DNA of 64,000 bases, taken from positions 283,288-347,287 of the forward strand of contig NZ_JARWAM010000004.1 in NCBI RefSeq assembly GCF_031451695.1, in the 5' to 3' direction. Of the stretch, positions 37,079 through 46,218 are shown piece after piece. How positions within the stretch are numbered: the stretch's first letter is position 1; every line of letters begins with the position of its first letter. Under the pieces are notes generated by a model, which was given only the letters and a program-made list of their open reading frames with translations, was not told where the DNA came from and ran no database searches. Made by a program: the position numbers and the translations under genes. The stretch comes from Franzmannia qiaohouensis. GTDB lineage: Bacteria > Pseudomonadota > Gammaproteobacteria > Pseudomonadales > Halomonadaceae.

Positions 37079-38578
37079 TCAGGGTGACCGCCGGTCCGCA
37101 TCCGCCACGCACTGCAGCAGCGCCATCTTGAGGCGCAGTGGCTTGAGCGGCTTGAGCAGACAGCGATAGCCACGCTCGCGGACGCTCGCCTTGAGCGCCG
37201 CGTCGTGATTGGCAGTGATCATTACCACCGGCAGCCGCGGGAAGCGCCGCTGCAGCATCGCCGCCACCTCGAGCCCGTCGGGTTGATGCTCGTCGAGGTG
37301 GTAGTCGATGATCAGCGCGTCGGCGCCGCCGGCCATGGCCCCGCTGCGGGTCAATGCGGCAAGCGAGCGAGCGCTGTCGACCGCGCACCCCCAGCCACTC
37401 AGCAGCGCCTGCATGCCCTCGCAGATCGCTGGATCGTTGTCGATCACCCAGATCCGCGCACCGGCCAGCGGTGCCAGGCCCGGCATCGCTGGTGCCTGGG
37501 TCTGGGCTATCGGACGCCGGGCGTAGGGCACCAGGATCGTGAAGCGCGAGCCGTACCCCGGGGTGGAGGCCAGCGACAGCCGATGGCCGAGCATGCCGCT
37601 GATGCGGTCGACGATGGCCAACCCCAGCCCCAGGCCGCGGTCGCTCTGCAGGCGGCCGGCGTCGCCGCGGCGGAACTCGAGGAAGATTTCCTCGCGCTGG
37701 GCCTCCTCGATACCGCTGCCGGTATCGGCAACGCTGATTTCGAGCCCCTCCCGGCGGCGCCGGCAGCCGAGCAGGATGCGACCGCGCGGCGTATAGCGAA
37801 TGGCGTTGCTAAGCAGGTTGCGCACTACCCGCGCCAGCAGCGCCAGGTCGGAATCGATCACCGCCGAGCTGGCCACATAGCGCAGCACCAGGCCGCGGGC
37901 CGCGGCCATCTGGCGGTACTCCTCGGCCAGCGCATCGAGCAGCTCGGCGGCGGCGAACGGCGCCACATCCGGCGTCAGCACGCCGGCATCGAGTCGCGAG
38001 ATATCCACCAGCGTGCCGAGCAGCGTCTCGACGTCCTTCAGCGAGCGGCCGATATGCCCCACCAGCCGCCGCGACTCCGCCGGCAGCGCTGGGTCCTCGA
38101 GCTGATCCCCCAGGGCGGTGGTAAACAGGCGCGCCGCGTTGAGCGGCTGCAGCAGGTCGTGGCTGACCGCGGCCAGAAACTTGCTCTTCGAGAGGTTGGC
38201 CGCCTCGGCCTCGGCCTTGGCCTCGCGCAGCCGCCGCTCGGTCTCGCCGCGCACGGCGATCTCCTCGCGCAGCTTGGTGTTCACCGACCCCAGCTCGGCG
38301 TTGACCTGGCTCAGCTCATCGAGGGTACGATGCAGGGTCTCGGTGCGCTCGCGGACCTGCTCGGCCAGCAGCACAGCGTGCTCGAAGGCCGCATAGGGCG
38401 CACCGCCGGCGACACCGCTGGACTCGACGCGCTCGATCAGCGCCGCACACACCTTGTGCAGCCGCGCATTCTCCTCGACCAGGGCCTGCTCGCGGGGCGT
38501 CAGCGCGGCATCGCTGTCAGCCGCTACCGGGGCGCCCAAGCACAACCCCGGTGAAGGTCTGGTTGATGTGCATGCCAT
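37079..38578 (-). CDS. Soluble hybrid histidine kinase with C-terminal receiver (NahK/ErcS'-type core)
   Basis: A 499-residue kinase with no membrane segment. Residues about 30-135 form a coiled coil. The phosphoacceptor site is SKFLAAVSHDLLQPLNAARLFTTALGDQL, the HDLLQPLNAARLF form shared with NahK and ErcS'. The ATPase domain has NLLSNAIRYT, DTGSGI and GLGLGLAIVDRI. A receiver domain ends the protein, with its Asp in DALIIDYHLDEHQPDGLEV. The start ATG 38578 has GGGAG and lies within the end of the FIST gene (62-nt overlap), which suggests translational coupling of sensor and kinase. It probably signals to the LuxR-type regulator at 35028, though no phosphotransfer protein is seen. Confidence 0.85.
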   Translation of the reverse strand: MACTSTRPSPGLCLGAPVAADSDAALTPREQALVEENARLHKVCAALIERVESSGVAGGAPYAAFEHAVLLAEQVRERTETLHRTLDELSQVNAELGSVNTKLREEIAVRGETERRLREAKAEAEAANLSKSKFLAAVSHDLLQPLNAARLFTTALGDQLEDPALPAESRRLVGHIGRSLKDVETLLGTLVDISRLDAGVLTPDVAPFAAAELLDALAEEYRQMAAARGLVLRYVASSAVIDSDLALLARVVRNLLSNAIRYTPRGRILLGCRRRREGLEISVADTGSGIEEAQREEIFLEFRRGDAGRLQSDRGLGLGLAIVDRISGMLGHRLSLASTPGYGSRFTILVPYARRPIAQTQAPAMPGLAPLAGARIWVIDNDPAICEGMQALLSGWGCAVDSARSLAALTRSGAMAGGADALIIDYHLDEHQPDGLEVAAMLQRRFPRLPVVMITANHDAALKASVRERGYRCLLKPLKPLRLKMALLQCVADADRRSP

Positions 38579-39695
38579 GGTGCTGCTCCCCGTAGGTGTT
38601 GAAACCGATCACTCGCTGGCGTCGCAGTAGGCTCGAGGCCGCCTCGAGGCCGTCCAGCGCCTCGATCTCCAGGCGCCGCAGGAAGCAGTCGAGGCCAATG
38701 ATCAGCTCGGGCTCGCCGAGCCGTGCGCTCAGGTCGTCGAATACCGCCTCGAGGTCGGGCAGGATCGGCGCCGGGGTCATGGCGGTCAGCACGATGCCGT
38801 TCTCCACCGCACAGTAGAAACTCAGGCTGCCGTCGTCGTTGACACGCTGAATCGAGCGTACGTAGAAAGCATCGCCGATGCGCACCGCCAGCGGATAGCG
38901 AGCGAATACCGCATCGCCGAGGGCCACCCGGGGGCAGCCTACCAGCCGCGCATACTCGTCGGCGGCCGGCGCGGCGTTGAGCTCGATCACCCGGCGCCGC
39001 TGGCGATCGGCCTGGGTCACCACCAGCTTTTCGCCGCGTGGCCGCAGATGGTGGGTGGTGAAGACTTCGAACGGCAGGCAGGTGGTGAACATCACCACCA
39101 CCGCGGCCTGATCATGAAAGCGTCCGTTGCTGTAGACGTGGGTGTGCGCCAGGCGGTTATCGTCGCCGGCGGAGCCGCCGAAGCTGGGAATGCTGCCCAG
39201 TGCCGCGTCCAGGGTCGCCAGCACCTGCTCCTCGCAGCTCGACAGCCCATCGAGCAGGGTCAGGGCGAAGTGGTCGCCGCCGGGCGGTGCCTGGCGCCGG
39301 GATGCGGCCAGCAGGCCATCGGTGACGCGCTGGGCACGCACCAGATCGAAGCCATCCAGCTTGTCGATCAGCGCCACCCCGACGCCGAAGTGACGAGCAT
39401 CGAAGCCCACCGCCACGATGCAGCCGCGATCATAGCCCTCGGAAGTGATCTCGCCGGCGGTGGTGCAGCCGCTGATCGGCACCCCGGCAAAGGCCGACTC
39501 CAGCGCCTCGCCGAGTGGCGACAGCGCATACTCGGCGCTGACGAAGAACAGCACGAATCCCAGCTGCGGATGGCGCAGCGCAGCGGCCAGCTCATTAGCC
39601 GCACGCTGGGGATCGCGAGTATGGCTGACGGCGGTGTGCACCGCCGTCTGGCGGTCGTTGGCGGCAAGCCGGTCAACCGGTGGCGCGTCGAGCAT
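38517..39695 (-). CDS. FIST-domain sensor protein
   Basis: A 392-residue soluble protein; ATG 39695 with AGGAG is preferred over an upstream in-frame ATG at 39749. It holds the FIST N domain (residues about 35-230; GCTTAGEITSEGYDRGCIVAVGFD and GGSAGDDNRLAHTHVYSNGRFHDQAAVVVMF) and the FIST C domain ending RRQRVIGFNTYGEQHHGMHINQTFTGVVLG. FIST modules are predicted to bind small ligands, possibly amino acids. The gene overlaps the kinase that follows, so it is most likely its input module supplied as a separate polypeptide. The ligand is unknown. Confidence 0.85.
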   Translation of the reverse strand: MLDAPPVDRLAANDRQTAVHTAVSHTRDPQRAANELAAALRHPQLGFVLFFVSAEYALSPLGEALESAFAGVPISGCTTAGEITSEGYDRGCIVAVGFDARHFGVGVALIDKLDGFDLVRAQRVTDGLLAASRRQAPPGGDHFALTLLDGLSSCEEQVLATLDAALGSIPSFGGSAGDDNRLAHTHVYSNGRFHDQAAVVVMFTTCLPFEVFTTHHLRPRGEKLVVTQADRQRRRVIELNAAPAADEYARLVGCPRVALGDAVFARYPLAVRIGDAFYVRSIQRVNDDGSLSFYCAVENGIVLTAMTPAPILPDLEAVFDDLSARLGEPELIIGLDCFLRRLEIEALDGLEAASSLLRRQRVIGFNTYGEQHHGMHINQTFTGVVLGRPGSG

Positions 39696-39764
39696 GGCGG
39701 CGCTCCTGCAAGGTTTCCTGCAGTGTAGGCCGCCAGACAGGCGCTTCACAACGGCGCGTGCAGG

Positions 39765-41393
39765 CTAGCGACGTGGAGCAAACAGGGCCTTGAGCCGCTC
39801 CACGTCGTCTGCCGACCAAGCGTCGGGCTCGACCAGCGCCAGCCAGGCCTCGATATAGTCCTCGGCGGCGATCTCGTGGCCGTAGCCGGGCGGCGCGGAC
39901 CCTGCCGCCAGGTCGGCCAGCAGCTGTAGCCCGGTCACTACCGGGTACCAGGTCAGGTCCTCGGAGACGTCCGGCCCGCGCGGCGCCTGCAGCCACTCCG
40001 GCTCGCGGTAGAGCGCCCCGGGCTCGAAGAAGGTCACCGGGTCGCTGGCGTACTGCAGGTAGGCGATACGGAAATCGCCCCACTCCACCGCGCCGTCCCC
40101 GAGACCGCCGTGCTGATTCATGAAACGCACCACCGCACCGCCGCGAAAGCGTGGCAGCCAGGCCGGCGAGCCGGCATCGCGATCCTCGGTCAGGGCTCGC
40201 CAGGTCGGGCTGCGAAACGGCGGGCCGCTCCACAGCGCACCGTCGAAGGGGTCATCGATGATGTCGTACAGGTCGAAGGAGCGATCCGAATTGAGCGCAC
40301 CCAGGCTCAAGCCATGCAGGTAGAGCGCCGGACGCTGGTCGTCCGGTAGCGTCGTCCAATGGCGGTAGACCTCATCGAACAGCGCCCGTGCCATCTCGGC
40401 GCCGTAGTCGCCCTCGACGATCAACGCCAGCGGGCTCGGCAGGTAGGAGTACTGCGCGGTGACCGTGGCGATATCGCCGCGCTGCAGGTACTCCAGGGTA
40501 TTCTGCGCCGCCGGGTCCAGCCAGCCACGCCCGGTAGGCGTGGCCAGCAGCAGCAGCGAGCGCTCGAAGGCGCCTACCCGCTTGAGCTCCTCCAGCGCCA
40601 GCTGCGCCCGTTGCTTGGGCGTCTCGGCGGCATTCAGGCCGACGTAGACCCGCAGCGGCTGCTCGGCGGGCTCGCCAAGAAAGCGCTCGATATCGTCTGC
40701 GGAAGGTCCTGCCGTTACGAAGCGACGACCGCGCAGGCCCAGGGCCTCCCAACTGATCAGCGACGCCTCGCTGCCCGCCACCTGCGGGTCGCCGGGCGGT
40801 GCCAGGTCATCCGGCATCAGTACGTCGACCTGCTGGTAGGAGCGGTCCAGGGCGCGCAGGGTCAAGGTAAAGATGATGCCGTCGATCACCGACCAGAACA
40901 GTGCCGCGGCCGCCACCACACCGATCACATTCGATACACGACGCGGCACATAGCGCCGCAACCTGCGCGCCAGGAAGCGAAAGGTGCGCCGAAACAGCCT
41001 GGCCAGCAGTAGCAAGGCGGCAAAGATCGCCACCGCAATCAGCGCCACGCTGAACGGTCGCGTACCGCTGGCGGGCTCCATCTCCATCAGCACGCGAATC
41101 GAGTCCTGCCAGCCGGAAGCGCGCCATAGAAACACCGAGGCCACCACCGCGCAGATGCCAGCGGCGATGCGCTTGAGGCTTAGTGCACCGCGCCGGCCGG
41201 GCACCGGCAGCTCGAGATAGGCCCACAGCCAGCGCCCCATCACGCCCAGCCCATAGCCGGCCGAGAACGACAACCCCGAGATGATGCCCTGGACGATAAA
41301 GGTGCGTGGCAGCAGGCTCGGCGTCAGTGAAATGGCGAAGAACAGCGTCCCCATCAGCAGTCCGAGCGCCGAGAACTGGCGTAACACCTGCAT
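39765..41393 (-). CDS. Membrane-anchored alpha/beta-hydrolase family protein
   Basis: A 542-residue protein; ATG 41393 (AGAGAGG upstream) is preferred over in-frame ATGs at 41408 and 41459. The N-terminal 185 residues hold about four or five membrane helices. The C-terminal 350 residues match the alpha/beta-hydrolase family of PF10081 type with its companion N-terminal region PF15420. The nucleophile elbow appears as LYLHGLSLGALNSDRS, so the Ser is in GLSLG. Reactions of this family are poorly characterised; lipid or ester hydrolysis at the membrane is a guess. It is 69 nt upstream of the FIST gene on the same strand but shows no functional link to it. Confidence 0.78.
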   Translation of the reverse strand: MQVLRQFSALGLLMGTLFFAISLTPSLLPRTFIVQGIISGLSFSAGYGLGVMGRWLWAYLELPVPGRRGALSLKRIAAGICAVVASVFLWRASGWQDSIRVLMEMEPASGTRPFSVALIAVAIFAALLLLARLFRRTFRFLARRLRRYVPRRVSNVIGVVAAAALFWSVIDGIIFTLTLRALDRSYQQVDVLMPDDLAPPGDPQVAGSEASLISWEALGLRGRRFVTAGPSADDIERFLGEPAEQPLRVYVGLNAAETPKQRAQLALEELKRVGAFERSLLLLATPTGRGWLDPAAQNTLEYLQRGDIATVTAQYSYLPSPLALIVEGDYGAEMARALFDEVYRHWTTLPDDQRPALYLHGLSLGALNSDRSFDLYDIIDDPFDGALWSGPPFRSPTWRALTEDRDAGSPAWLPRFRGGAVVRFMNQHGGLGDGAVEWGDFRIAYLQYASDPVTFFEPGALYREPEWLQAPRGPDVSEDLTWYPVVTGLQLLADLAAGSAPPGYGHEIAAEDYIEAWLALVEPDAWSADDVERLKALFAPRR

Positions 41394-41805
41394 GCGACCT
41401 CTCTCCATCCGTGTCGTATACCAACCGTGATTCGAACCAAGCGCGCTCAGTGCCATCAAGGCTACCCAGCGTGATGAGCAGAGTCCATTGCCAGTCGCCA
41501 GGATGTATCACTGGTCCCCAGCGACCACCTCGGGGAGATGCCACGTCAAGCAACAGAACAATCGACCATACCAGCTTTATATTATAGCCATATAAATAAA
41601 CACACATTAATTTAATATTTTTTCATTAAACTTCTTGCGACTTTCGACTAAAGATTTTGCGCCAATTTCCGATATCCAAAGTGCGGACTATCGCACATTA
41701 GTCACCTCCACTCTTGACGACACCTAGCCGCCACTAGAGCGGTAAACACCCTAATCAACTCATATATGCAGGCAGCCCCAAACAGCTGCATTGAGGACCC
41801 GACAT
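41394..41805. promoter_or_regulatory. AT-rich divergent region between the hydrolase and chemoreceptor genes
   Basis: 412 nt without a credible gene. The stretch 41570-41640 is the most AT-rich in the window. A FliA-type promoter is at 41649-41675, and a small hairpin GTGCG/CGCAC (41681-41696) follows it. Promoters for the hydrolase are not evident. Confidence 0.6.
41649..41675 (+). promoter_or_regulatory. Sigma-28 (FliA) promoter of the chemoreceptor gene
   Basis: TAAAGATT (41649-41656), an 11-nt spacer, then TCCGATAT (41668-41675). The flagellar-class consensus is TAAAGTTT-N11-GCCGATAA; 13 of 16 bases match with exact spacing. The start codon is 130 nt downstream. Confidence 0.75.
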
Positions 41806-43488
41806 ATGAATCGCTTGATGAACAACCTTTCGGTCAAGACCAGTTTGACCGCCGTGCTGGCGATCTTCGTCGCACTCATTCTGGTGGTGGCCGCCCTCGG
41901 CTACCAGAGCGGGCGAATGGGGAGCAATGCACTGCATGAACTGGATCGGGTCGCGATCGACAGGATGCACTACCTGAATCTTAGCCAGGTCGCCGTCGGC
42001 GATACCCAGCGTCATTACCAGAACTTCTGGGACGCCCTCGATGAAAACGATACCCAGCTCGCTGCCGAGCAGGCTTCAATGGCCGCGCAGCGGCTGGTCG
42101 CAGCGCAAGAGTACTTTGCCACCTTCGAGTCCTTCGCTGCAGAAGGGGGTAACGTCCAGGGAGATACAGCAGAGGCCGACTTCTCGGCCCTTGTCCAGAA
42201 TGTGCTTATCCCCCAACAAGCCAATGTGGAGCGTCGTGACGAAGCGGCTTTCCTAGCGTTGCTCCCCATCGCTCGCGAGCACAACCGCGCCTTTGCCGCA
42301 TCGAGCGGCGCCTATAACGATTACGCATACGAACGTAGCAACCAGCTGATCGACGACTTTGATGAGCGGATGCAGCTGTTCGGCTATATCGATATCGCCG
42401 TGCTGATCCTGGCCGCGCTGATCGTCGTGATCGTGCGTACCGCCCTGGTCGGCAGCATCGTCAAACCGCTGGACGACGTGGTCGAGCATGCCGAGCATAT
42501 TGCCAAGGGCGATCTGTCCCATCCGATTCCCGAGCGTGGCCGCAACGAGCTGGGGCGTCTCTACTCGGCTATTCAAAACATGCAGGCAGCGCTGGCCCAG
42601 ACCGTGGCCAACGTGCGCGACAGCAGCGGCTCGATTCATATCGGCGCCCGCGAGATCGCCAGCGGCAACACCGACCTGTCGGCGCGCACCGAGGAGCAGG
42701 CCGCCTCGCTGCAGGAGACCGCCGCGAGCATGGAGCAACTCACCGCCACGGTGAAGCAGAACGCCGACAACGCGCGCCAGGCCAGCAGCCTGGCCAATGA
42801 CGCCTCGACCACCGCAGGGCGCGGCGGCGAGGAGGTCGACCGGGTCATCACCACCATGCACGCCATTGCCGGCAGCTCGAAGAAGGTGGTGGATATCATC
42901 GGCGTGATCGACTCGATCGCCTTCCAGACCAATATCCTGGCGCTCAACGCCTCGGTGGAAGCGGCCCGCGCCGGTGAGCAGGGTCGCGGCTTCGCCGTGG
43001 TCGCCAGCGAAGTGCGCAACCTGGCCAGCCGCAGTGCCGACGCCGCCAAGGAGATCAAGGCGCTGATCGAGGCCTCCGCCACCCAGGTCAAGGATGGCTC
43101 CGAACTGGTCGAGAGCGCCGGCAGCACCATCCGCGAGGTGGTCGCCTCGGTGAAGCGCGTCAACGACATCATGGATGAGATCTCTGCCGCCTCCCAGGAG
43201 CAGAGCTCGGGGATCGAGCAGGTCAATCAGGCCGTATCACAGATGGACGAAGTCACCCAGCAGAATGCGGCGCTGGTCCAGCAGGCCTCGTCGGCCGCCG
43301 CCTCGCTGGAAGAGCAGGCCGCCAGGCTGGAATCGGTGGTCTCCACCTTCAAGCTCGCCGGTGGTGCCTCGCCCCTGTCGCGCCCCGCGCCGAAGGCCCC
43401 GCCAGCCAGCGCACCGGCCAAACCACTCAAGCTAGCCTCGACCTCGAAGACTACCGACAAGGCCGAGCTGGAGTGGGAATCCTTCTGA
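41806..43488 (+). CDS. Methyl-accepting chemotaxis protein (Tsr/Tar class)
   Basis: A 560-residue chemoreceptor; ATG 41806 has GAGGA upstream. A helix at residues about 12-32, a periplasmic four-helix-bundle sensor of about 160 residues and a second helix near 193-215 are followed by HAMP (KPLDDVVEHAEHIAKGDLSHPIPERGRNELGRL). The signalling tip is IIGVIDSIAFQTNILALNASVEAARAGEQGRGFAVVASEVRNLASRSADAAKEI. It ends in EWESF, a match to the NWETF-type pentapeptide that docks CheR and CheB, so it is probably a high-abundance, self-adapting receptor. The ligand is unknown. Confidence 0.93.
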   Translation: MNRLMNNLSVKTSLTAVLAIFVALILVVAALGYQSGRMGSNALHELDRVAIDRMHYLNLSQVAVGDTQRHYQNFWDALDENDTQLAAEQASMAAQRLVAAQEYFATFESFAAEGGNVQGDTAEADFSALVQNVLIPQQANVERRDEAAFLALLPIAREHNRAFAASSGAYNDYAYERSNQLIDDFDERMQLFGYIDIAVLILAALIVVIVRTALVGSIVKPLDDVVEHAEHIAKGDLSHPIPERGRNELGRLYSAIQNMQAALAQTVANVRDSSGSIHIGAREIASGNTDLSARTEEQAASLQETAASMEQLTATVKQNADNARQASSLANDASTTAGRGGEEVDRVITTMHAIAGSSKKVVDIIGVIDSIAFQTNILALNASVEAARAGEQGRGFAVVASEVRNLASRSADAAKEIKALIEASATQVKDGSELVESAGSTIREVVASVKRVNDIMDEISAASQEQSSGIEQVNQAVSQMDEVTQQNAALVQQASSAAASLEEQAARLESVVSTFKLAGGASPLSRPAPKAPPASAPAKPLKLASTSKTTDKAELEWESF

Positions 43489-43515
43489 CACGGTTCCGAC
43501 AATACCCTGTAAAAA

Positions 43516-43537
43516 GATGCCGGCAGTCGCCGGCATC
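43516..43537 (-). terminator. Terminator for the monooxygenase-like gene, shared with the chemoreceptor
   Basis: GATGCCGGC (43516-43524), loop AGTC, GCCGGCATC (43529-43537). On the minus strand it is followed by TTTTT (AAAAA at 43511-43515), so it is a true terminator for the gene at 43588 and may also stop transcripts from the other side. Confidence 0.8.
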
Positions 43538-43587
43538 GTCGTCTCTAGGCCACGGCAGGCGTCGGCACGGCTCTCACACCTGGTCGC

Positions 43588-44166
43588 TTACGCCTCGCGA
43601 TGGTGCAACAGCCGCCCTAGCTGCCCTCGCACTGTGCACTCGCCGCGCAGCCAGGGCGCCAGCAGGCGGGTCGAGAGCGGAATGAGCAGGAATACCATCA
43701 GCGGCGTTAGCACCAGGGTACTGACCAGCACCTTGGCAACCAGCGGTAGTGCGGCCAAGGCACTGCCGGCCAGCAGCTGGAACAGCAGCGATACCGGAAA
43801 GAACGCCAGCCAGATGGCCACCGCCTGCTTCCAGCGCGGCGGTGACTGGCCGCTGGCATCGGCAAACCAGCGGTCGAGCCCGATGGCACGATGCTCGTGA
43901 GGCGCCTCGAACAGGCCGGAACCGCGTGCCAGCCAGGCACGCCGCGACGCAGAGTGCTCCCAGGCGGCAAGGGTGTCGGTATCGCGGAAGCGAAAGATGA
44001 TCTGGTATTCATCGTCGCCGGGCGGCGGTGCCAGCACGCCGGAGCCGAGGTAGCCGGCAAAGTCGGCGGCCAGGTCGCGGCCTTCATTGAGCCAGGCGAT
44101 GAACGCGCGGTAGCGGCCACGGGCCACGCGGCGCGCCACCATCAGCGTCACGGGGGCGGTAGACAT
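43588..44166 (-). CDS. Antibiotic-biosynthesis-monooxygenase-like protein with C-terminal membrane anchor
   Basis: A 192-residue protein with AGGAG before ATG 44166. Residues 1-100 form a dimeric alpha-beta barrel of the ABM/DUF type (VTLMVARRVARGRYRAFIAWLNEG, DDEYQIIFRFRDTDTLAAWEHSASRRAWL). Residues about 112-175 hold two hydrophobic helices (AVAIWLAFFPVSLLFQLLAGSALAALPLVAKVLVSTLVLTPLMVFLLIPLSTRLL). This barrel-plus-anchor form is common but unassigned; in canonical ABM enzymes the barrel itself oxidises polycyclic substrates without cofactor. No partner gene is adjacent. Confidence 0.75.
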   Translation of the reverse strand: MSTAPVTLMVARRVARGRYRAFIAWLNEGRDLAADFAGYLGSGVLAPPPGDDEYQIIFRFRDTDTLAAWEHSASRRAWLARGSGLFEAPHEHRAIGLDRWFADASGQSPPRWKQAVAIWLAFFPVSLLFQLLAGSALAALPLVAKVLVSTLVLTPLMVFLLIPLSTRLLAPWLRGECTVRGQLGRLLHHREA

Positions 44167-44478
44167 CGTGTATCTCCTGTTTCATCAGCGGCGCGGGTAG
44201 CGCCACCTAGCGAACGAACGGCCCGGGTAAGGGCCCTCCGTTTTCATCTGCTCTATTCAGTGTTGCAAAAACTACACCAGCTTTGCCGGGAATGCTATCA
44301 GACCATTATTGAATGGCTATTCAGGATAAAATTAGTGGATTACGTGGAATGCCAGGATATCCCCCTGCCAATGCCAGTATTTGCCGTTCACCGTATAGGC
44401 ATCGGGCAATAAAAAGGGCAACAAAAAAACCGGCACCCGAAGGTGCCGGCAAGCCATGCGAAGAGATCCCGCAAACGA
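44167..44478. other. Gap between the monooxygenase-like gene and fruA
   Basis: 312 nt with no supported gene. It contains two small leader hairpins, GGCGC/GCGCC (44190-44204) and GGCCC/GGGCC (44220-44235), before the monooxygenase-like gene, an AT-richer stretch near 44250-44345 likely holding its promoter, and the fru terminator at 44430-44449. Confidence 0.5.
44430..44449 (-). terminator. Rho-independent terminator of the fru operon
   Basis: On the minus strand CCGGCACC, tetraloop TTCG, GGTGCCGG, then seven T (A tract at 44423-44429). It starts about 30 nt after the fruA stop. Confidence 0.9.
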
Positions 44479-46218
44479 TCAGTTGGTCGCGGCTACCGCC
44501 ACCGGTGCGGCACCGCGCTTGAGGGCGGCGTAACCCAGGCCGGTGACCAGCGAGCCGATCACGATGGCGGCCAGGTAGAGCAGCACCGGGGTGATGGCGT
44601 TGGGGATCAGCAGTACGAAGATGCCGCCGTGGGGCGCCATCAGCTGGGCACCGACCAGCATGGAGAGCGCGCCGGTAATTGCGCCGCCGGCGATGCAGGC
44701 GGGAATCACCCGCAGCGGGTCCTTGGCGGCGAAGGGGATCGCCCCTTCGCTGATAAAGCACAGGCCGAGCACGAAGGAGGCCTTGCCCGCCTCGCGCTCC
44801 GGCTGCGAGAACTTGTGACGCGCCACGAAACTGGCGATGCCCATGCCGATCGCCGGCACCATACCGGCGGCCATGATCGCCGCCATGGGGGCATAGGTCT
44901 GGGAGGCCAGCAGGCCAACGCCGAAGGTATAGGCGGCCTTGTTGACCGGCCCGCCCAGGTCGAAGCACATCATGGCGCCGAGCAGGATGCCGAGCAGCAC
45001 GGCGTTGGTGGCGTCCATGCCGGCCAGGAAGCTGGTCAGGCCGCTGAGAATCGCCGCCACCGGCTCGCCGATCACGTAGATCATGGTCAGGCCAGTGACC
45101 AGGCTCGCCACCAGCGGGATGATCAGGATCGGCTTGAGCGATTCGACGCTGGACGGCAGCTTGACGTGGCGCGCCACCGCCAGCGCCACGTAGCCGGCCA
45201 GGAAACCGGCCAGGATGCCGCCGATGAAGCCGGCCTCGATTTCCGCGGCCAGCATGCCTCCGATCATGCCCGGGGCGATGCCCGGCCGGTCGGCAATGGA
45301 GTAGGCAATATAGCCGGCCAGCACCGGAATCATCAGCGCGAAGGCGGTGCCGCCACCGATCTGCATCAGCGCCGCCGCCAGGGTGCCCTCTTCCTGGAAG
45401 GCCTCTATGCCAAACACGAAGGAGAGCGCGATCAGCAGGCCGCCGGCCACCACCATCGGCAGCATAAAGGAGACGCCGGTCAGCAGGTGCTTGTAGACGC
45501 CGACCTCCTTGAAACTCTTGCTGCCCTCAGCGCCGCTGGCGGCACGCCCTGCTTCCTCCACCGCGGCATTGGCCAACGCCGCCTCGATGGTTGGCTGCGG
45601 CTTTTTCAAGGCGTTGCCGGTGGAGGTGCGGTAGATACGCTTGCCGGCGAAGCGGGTCGGGTCGACCTCGATGTCGCAGGCCAGCAGTACCAGGTCGGCA
45701 TCAGCGATCTCCTCCGCGGTGAGCTTGTCCTGGGCGCCCACCGAGCCCTGGGTCTCGACGCGGATCTGGTGGCCCAGCGCCTTGCCGGCCTCACTCAGCG
45801 CCTCGGCCGCCATAAAGGTGTGAGCGACCCCGGTCGGACAGGCGGTGACGGCGACGATCTTGCTGCCGGCAGTGGCCACTGAAGGTGCTGACTCCTCCGC
45901 CGCCGGCGTGAACTCTCCGGCCTCGCGGCTGGCACGCTCGAGAAAGGCGTCGGGGTCGGGCAGCGCCTGGTCGATGGAGGCCCGGTAGAGGCGCTTGCCG
46001 GTGAAGCGTGCAGGGTCCGGGACCCGCTCGGCGGCGACCACGACCAGGTCGGCGGCGGCGATCGTCTCGCCGCTGACCGGGGTCAGCGGCTCGAGCTGGC
46101 CGTGCATCTCGACGCTGACCTGCCACTGGCGACGGATCGCGGCCTGTTCCAGGCGACGGGCGGCGAGAAAGGTAGTCGCCATGCCGCTGGGGCAGGCGGT
46201 GATCAGGATGATGTTCAT
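44479..46218 (-). CDS. fruA: PTS fructose-specific EIIBC component
   Basis: A 579-residue membrane permease-kinase. ATG 46218 overlaps the fruK stop by ATGA. Two EIIB-type domains come first. EIIB' holds C9 in ITACPSGMATTF, and EIIB holds the phosphorylated C127 in VTACPTGVAHTF. An EIIC domain of about eight to ten helices starts near residue 235 (YKHLLTGVSFMLPMVVAGGLLIALSF) and includes the sugar-site motif GLCFISEGAIPFAAKDP. It imports fructose and releases fructose-1-phosphate. The EIIB'-EIIB-EIIC order matches E. coli FruA. Confidence 0.95.
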   Translation of the reverse strand: MNIILITACPSGMATTFLAARRLEQAAIRRQWQVSVEMHGQLEPLTPVSGETIAAADLVVVAAERVPDPARFTGKRLYRASIDQALPDPDAFLERASREAGEFTPAAEESAPSVATAGSKIVAVTACPTGVAHTFMAAEALSEAGKALGHQIRVETQGSVGAQDKLTAEEIADADLVLLACDIEVDPTRFAGKRIYRTSTGNALKKPQPTIEAALANAAVEEAGRAASGAEGSKSFKEVGVYKHLLTGVSFMLPMVVAGGLLIALSFVFGIEAFQEEGTLAAALMQIGGGTAFALMIPVLAGYIAYSIADRPGIAPGMIGGMLAAEIEAGFIGGILAGFLAGYVALAVARHVKLPSSVESLKPILIIPLVASLVTGLTMIYVIGEPVAAILSGLTSFLAGMDATNAVLLGILLGAMMCFDLGGPVNKAAYTFGVGLLASQTYAPMAAIMAAGMVPAIGMGIASFVARHKFSQPEREAGKASFVLGLCFISEGAIPFAAKDPLRVIPACIAGGAITGALSMLVGAQLMAPHGGIFVLLIPNAITPVLLYLAAIVIGSLVTGLGYAALKRGAAPVAVAATN

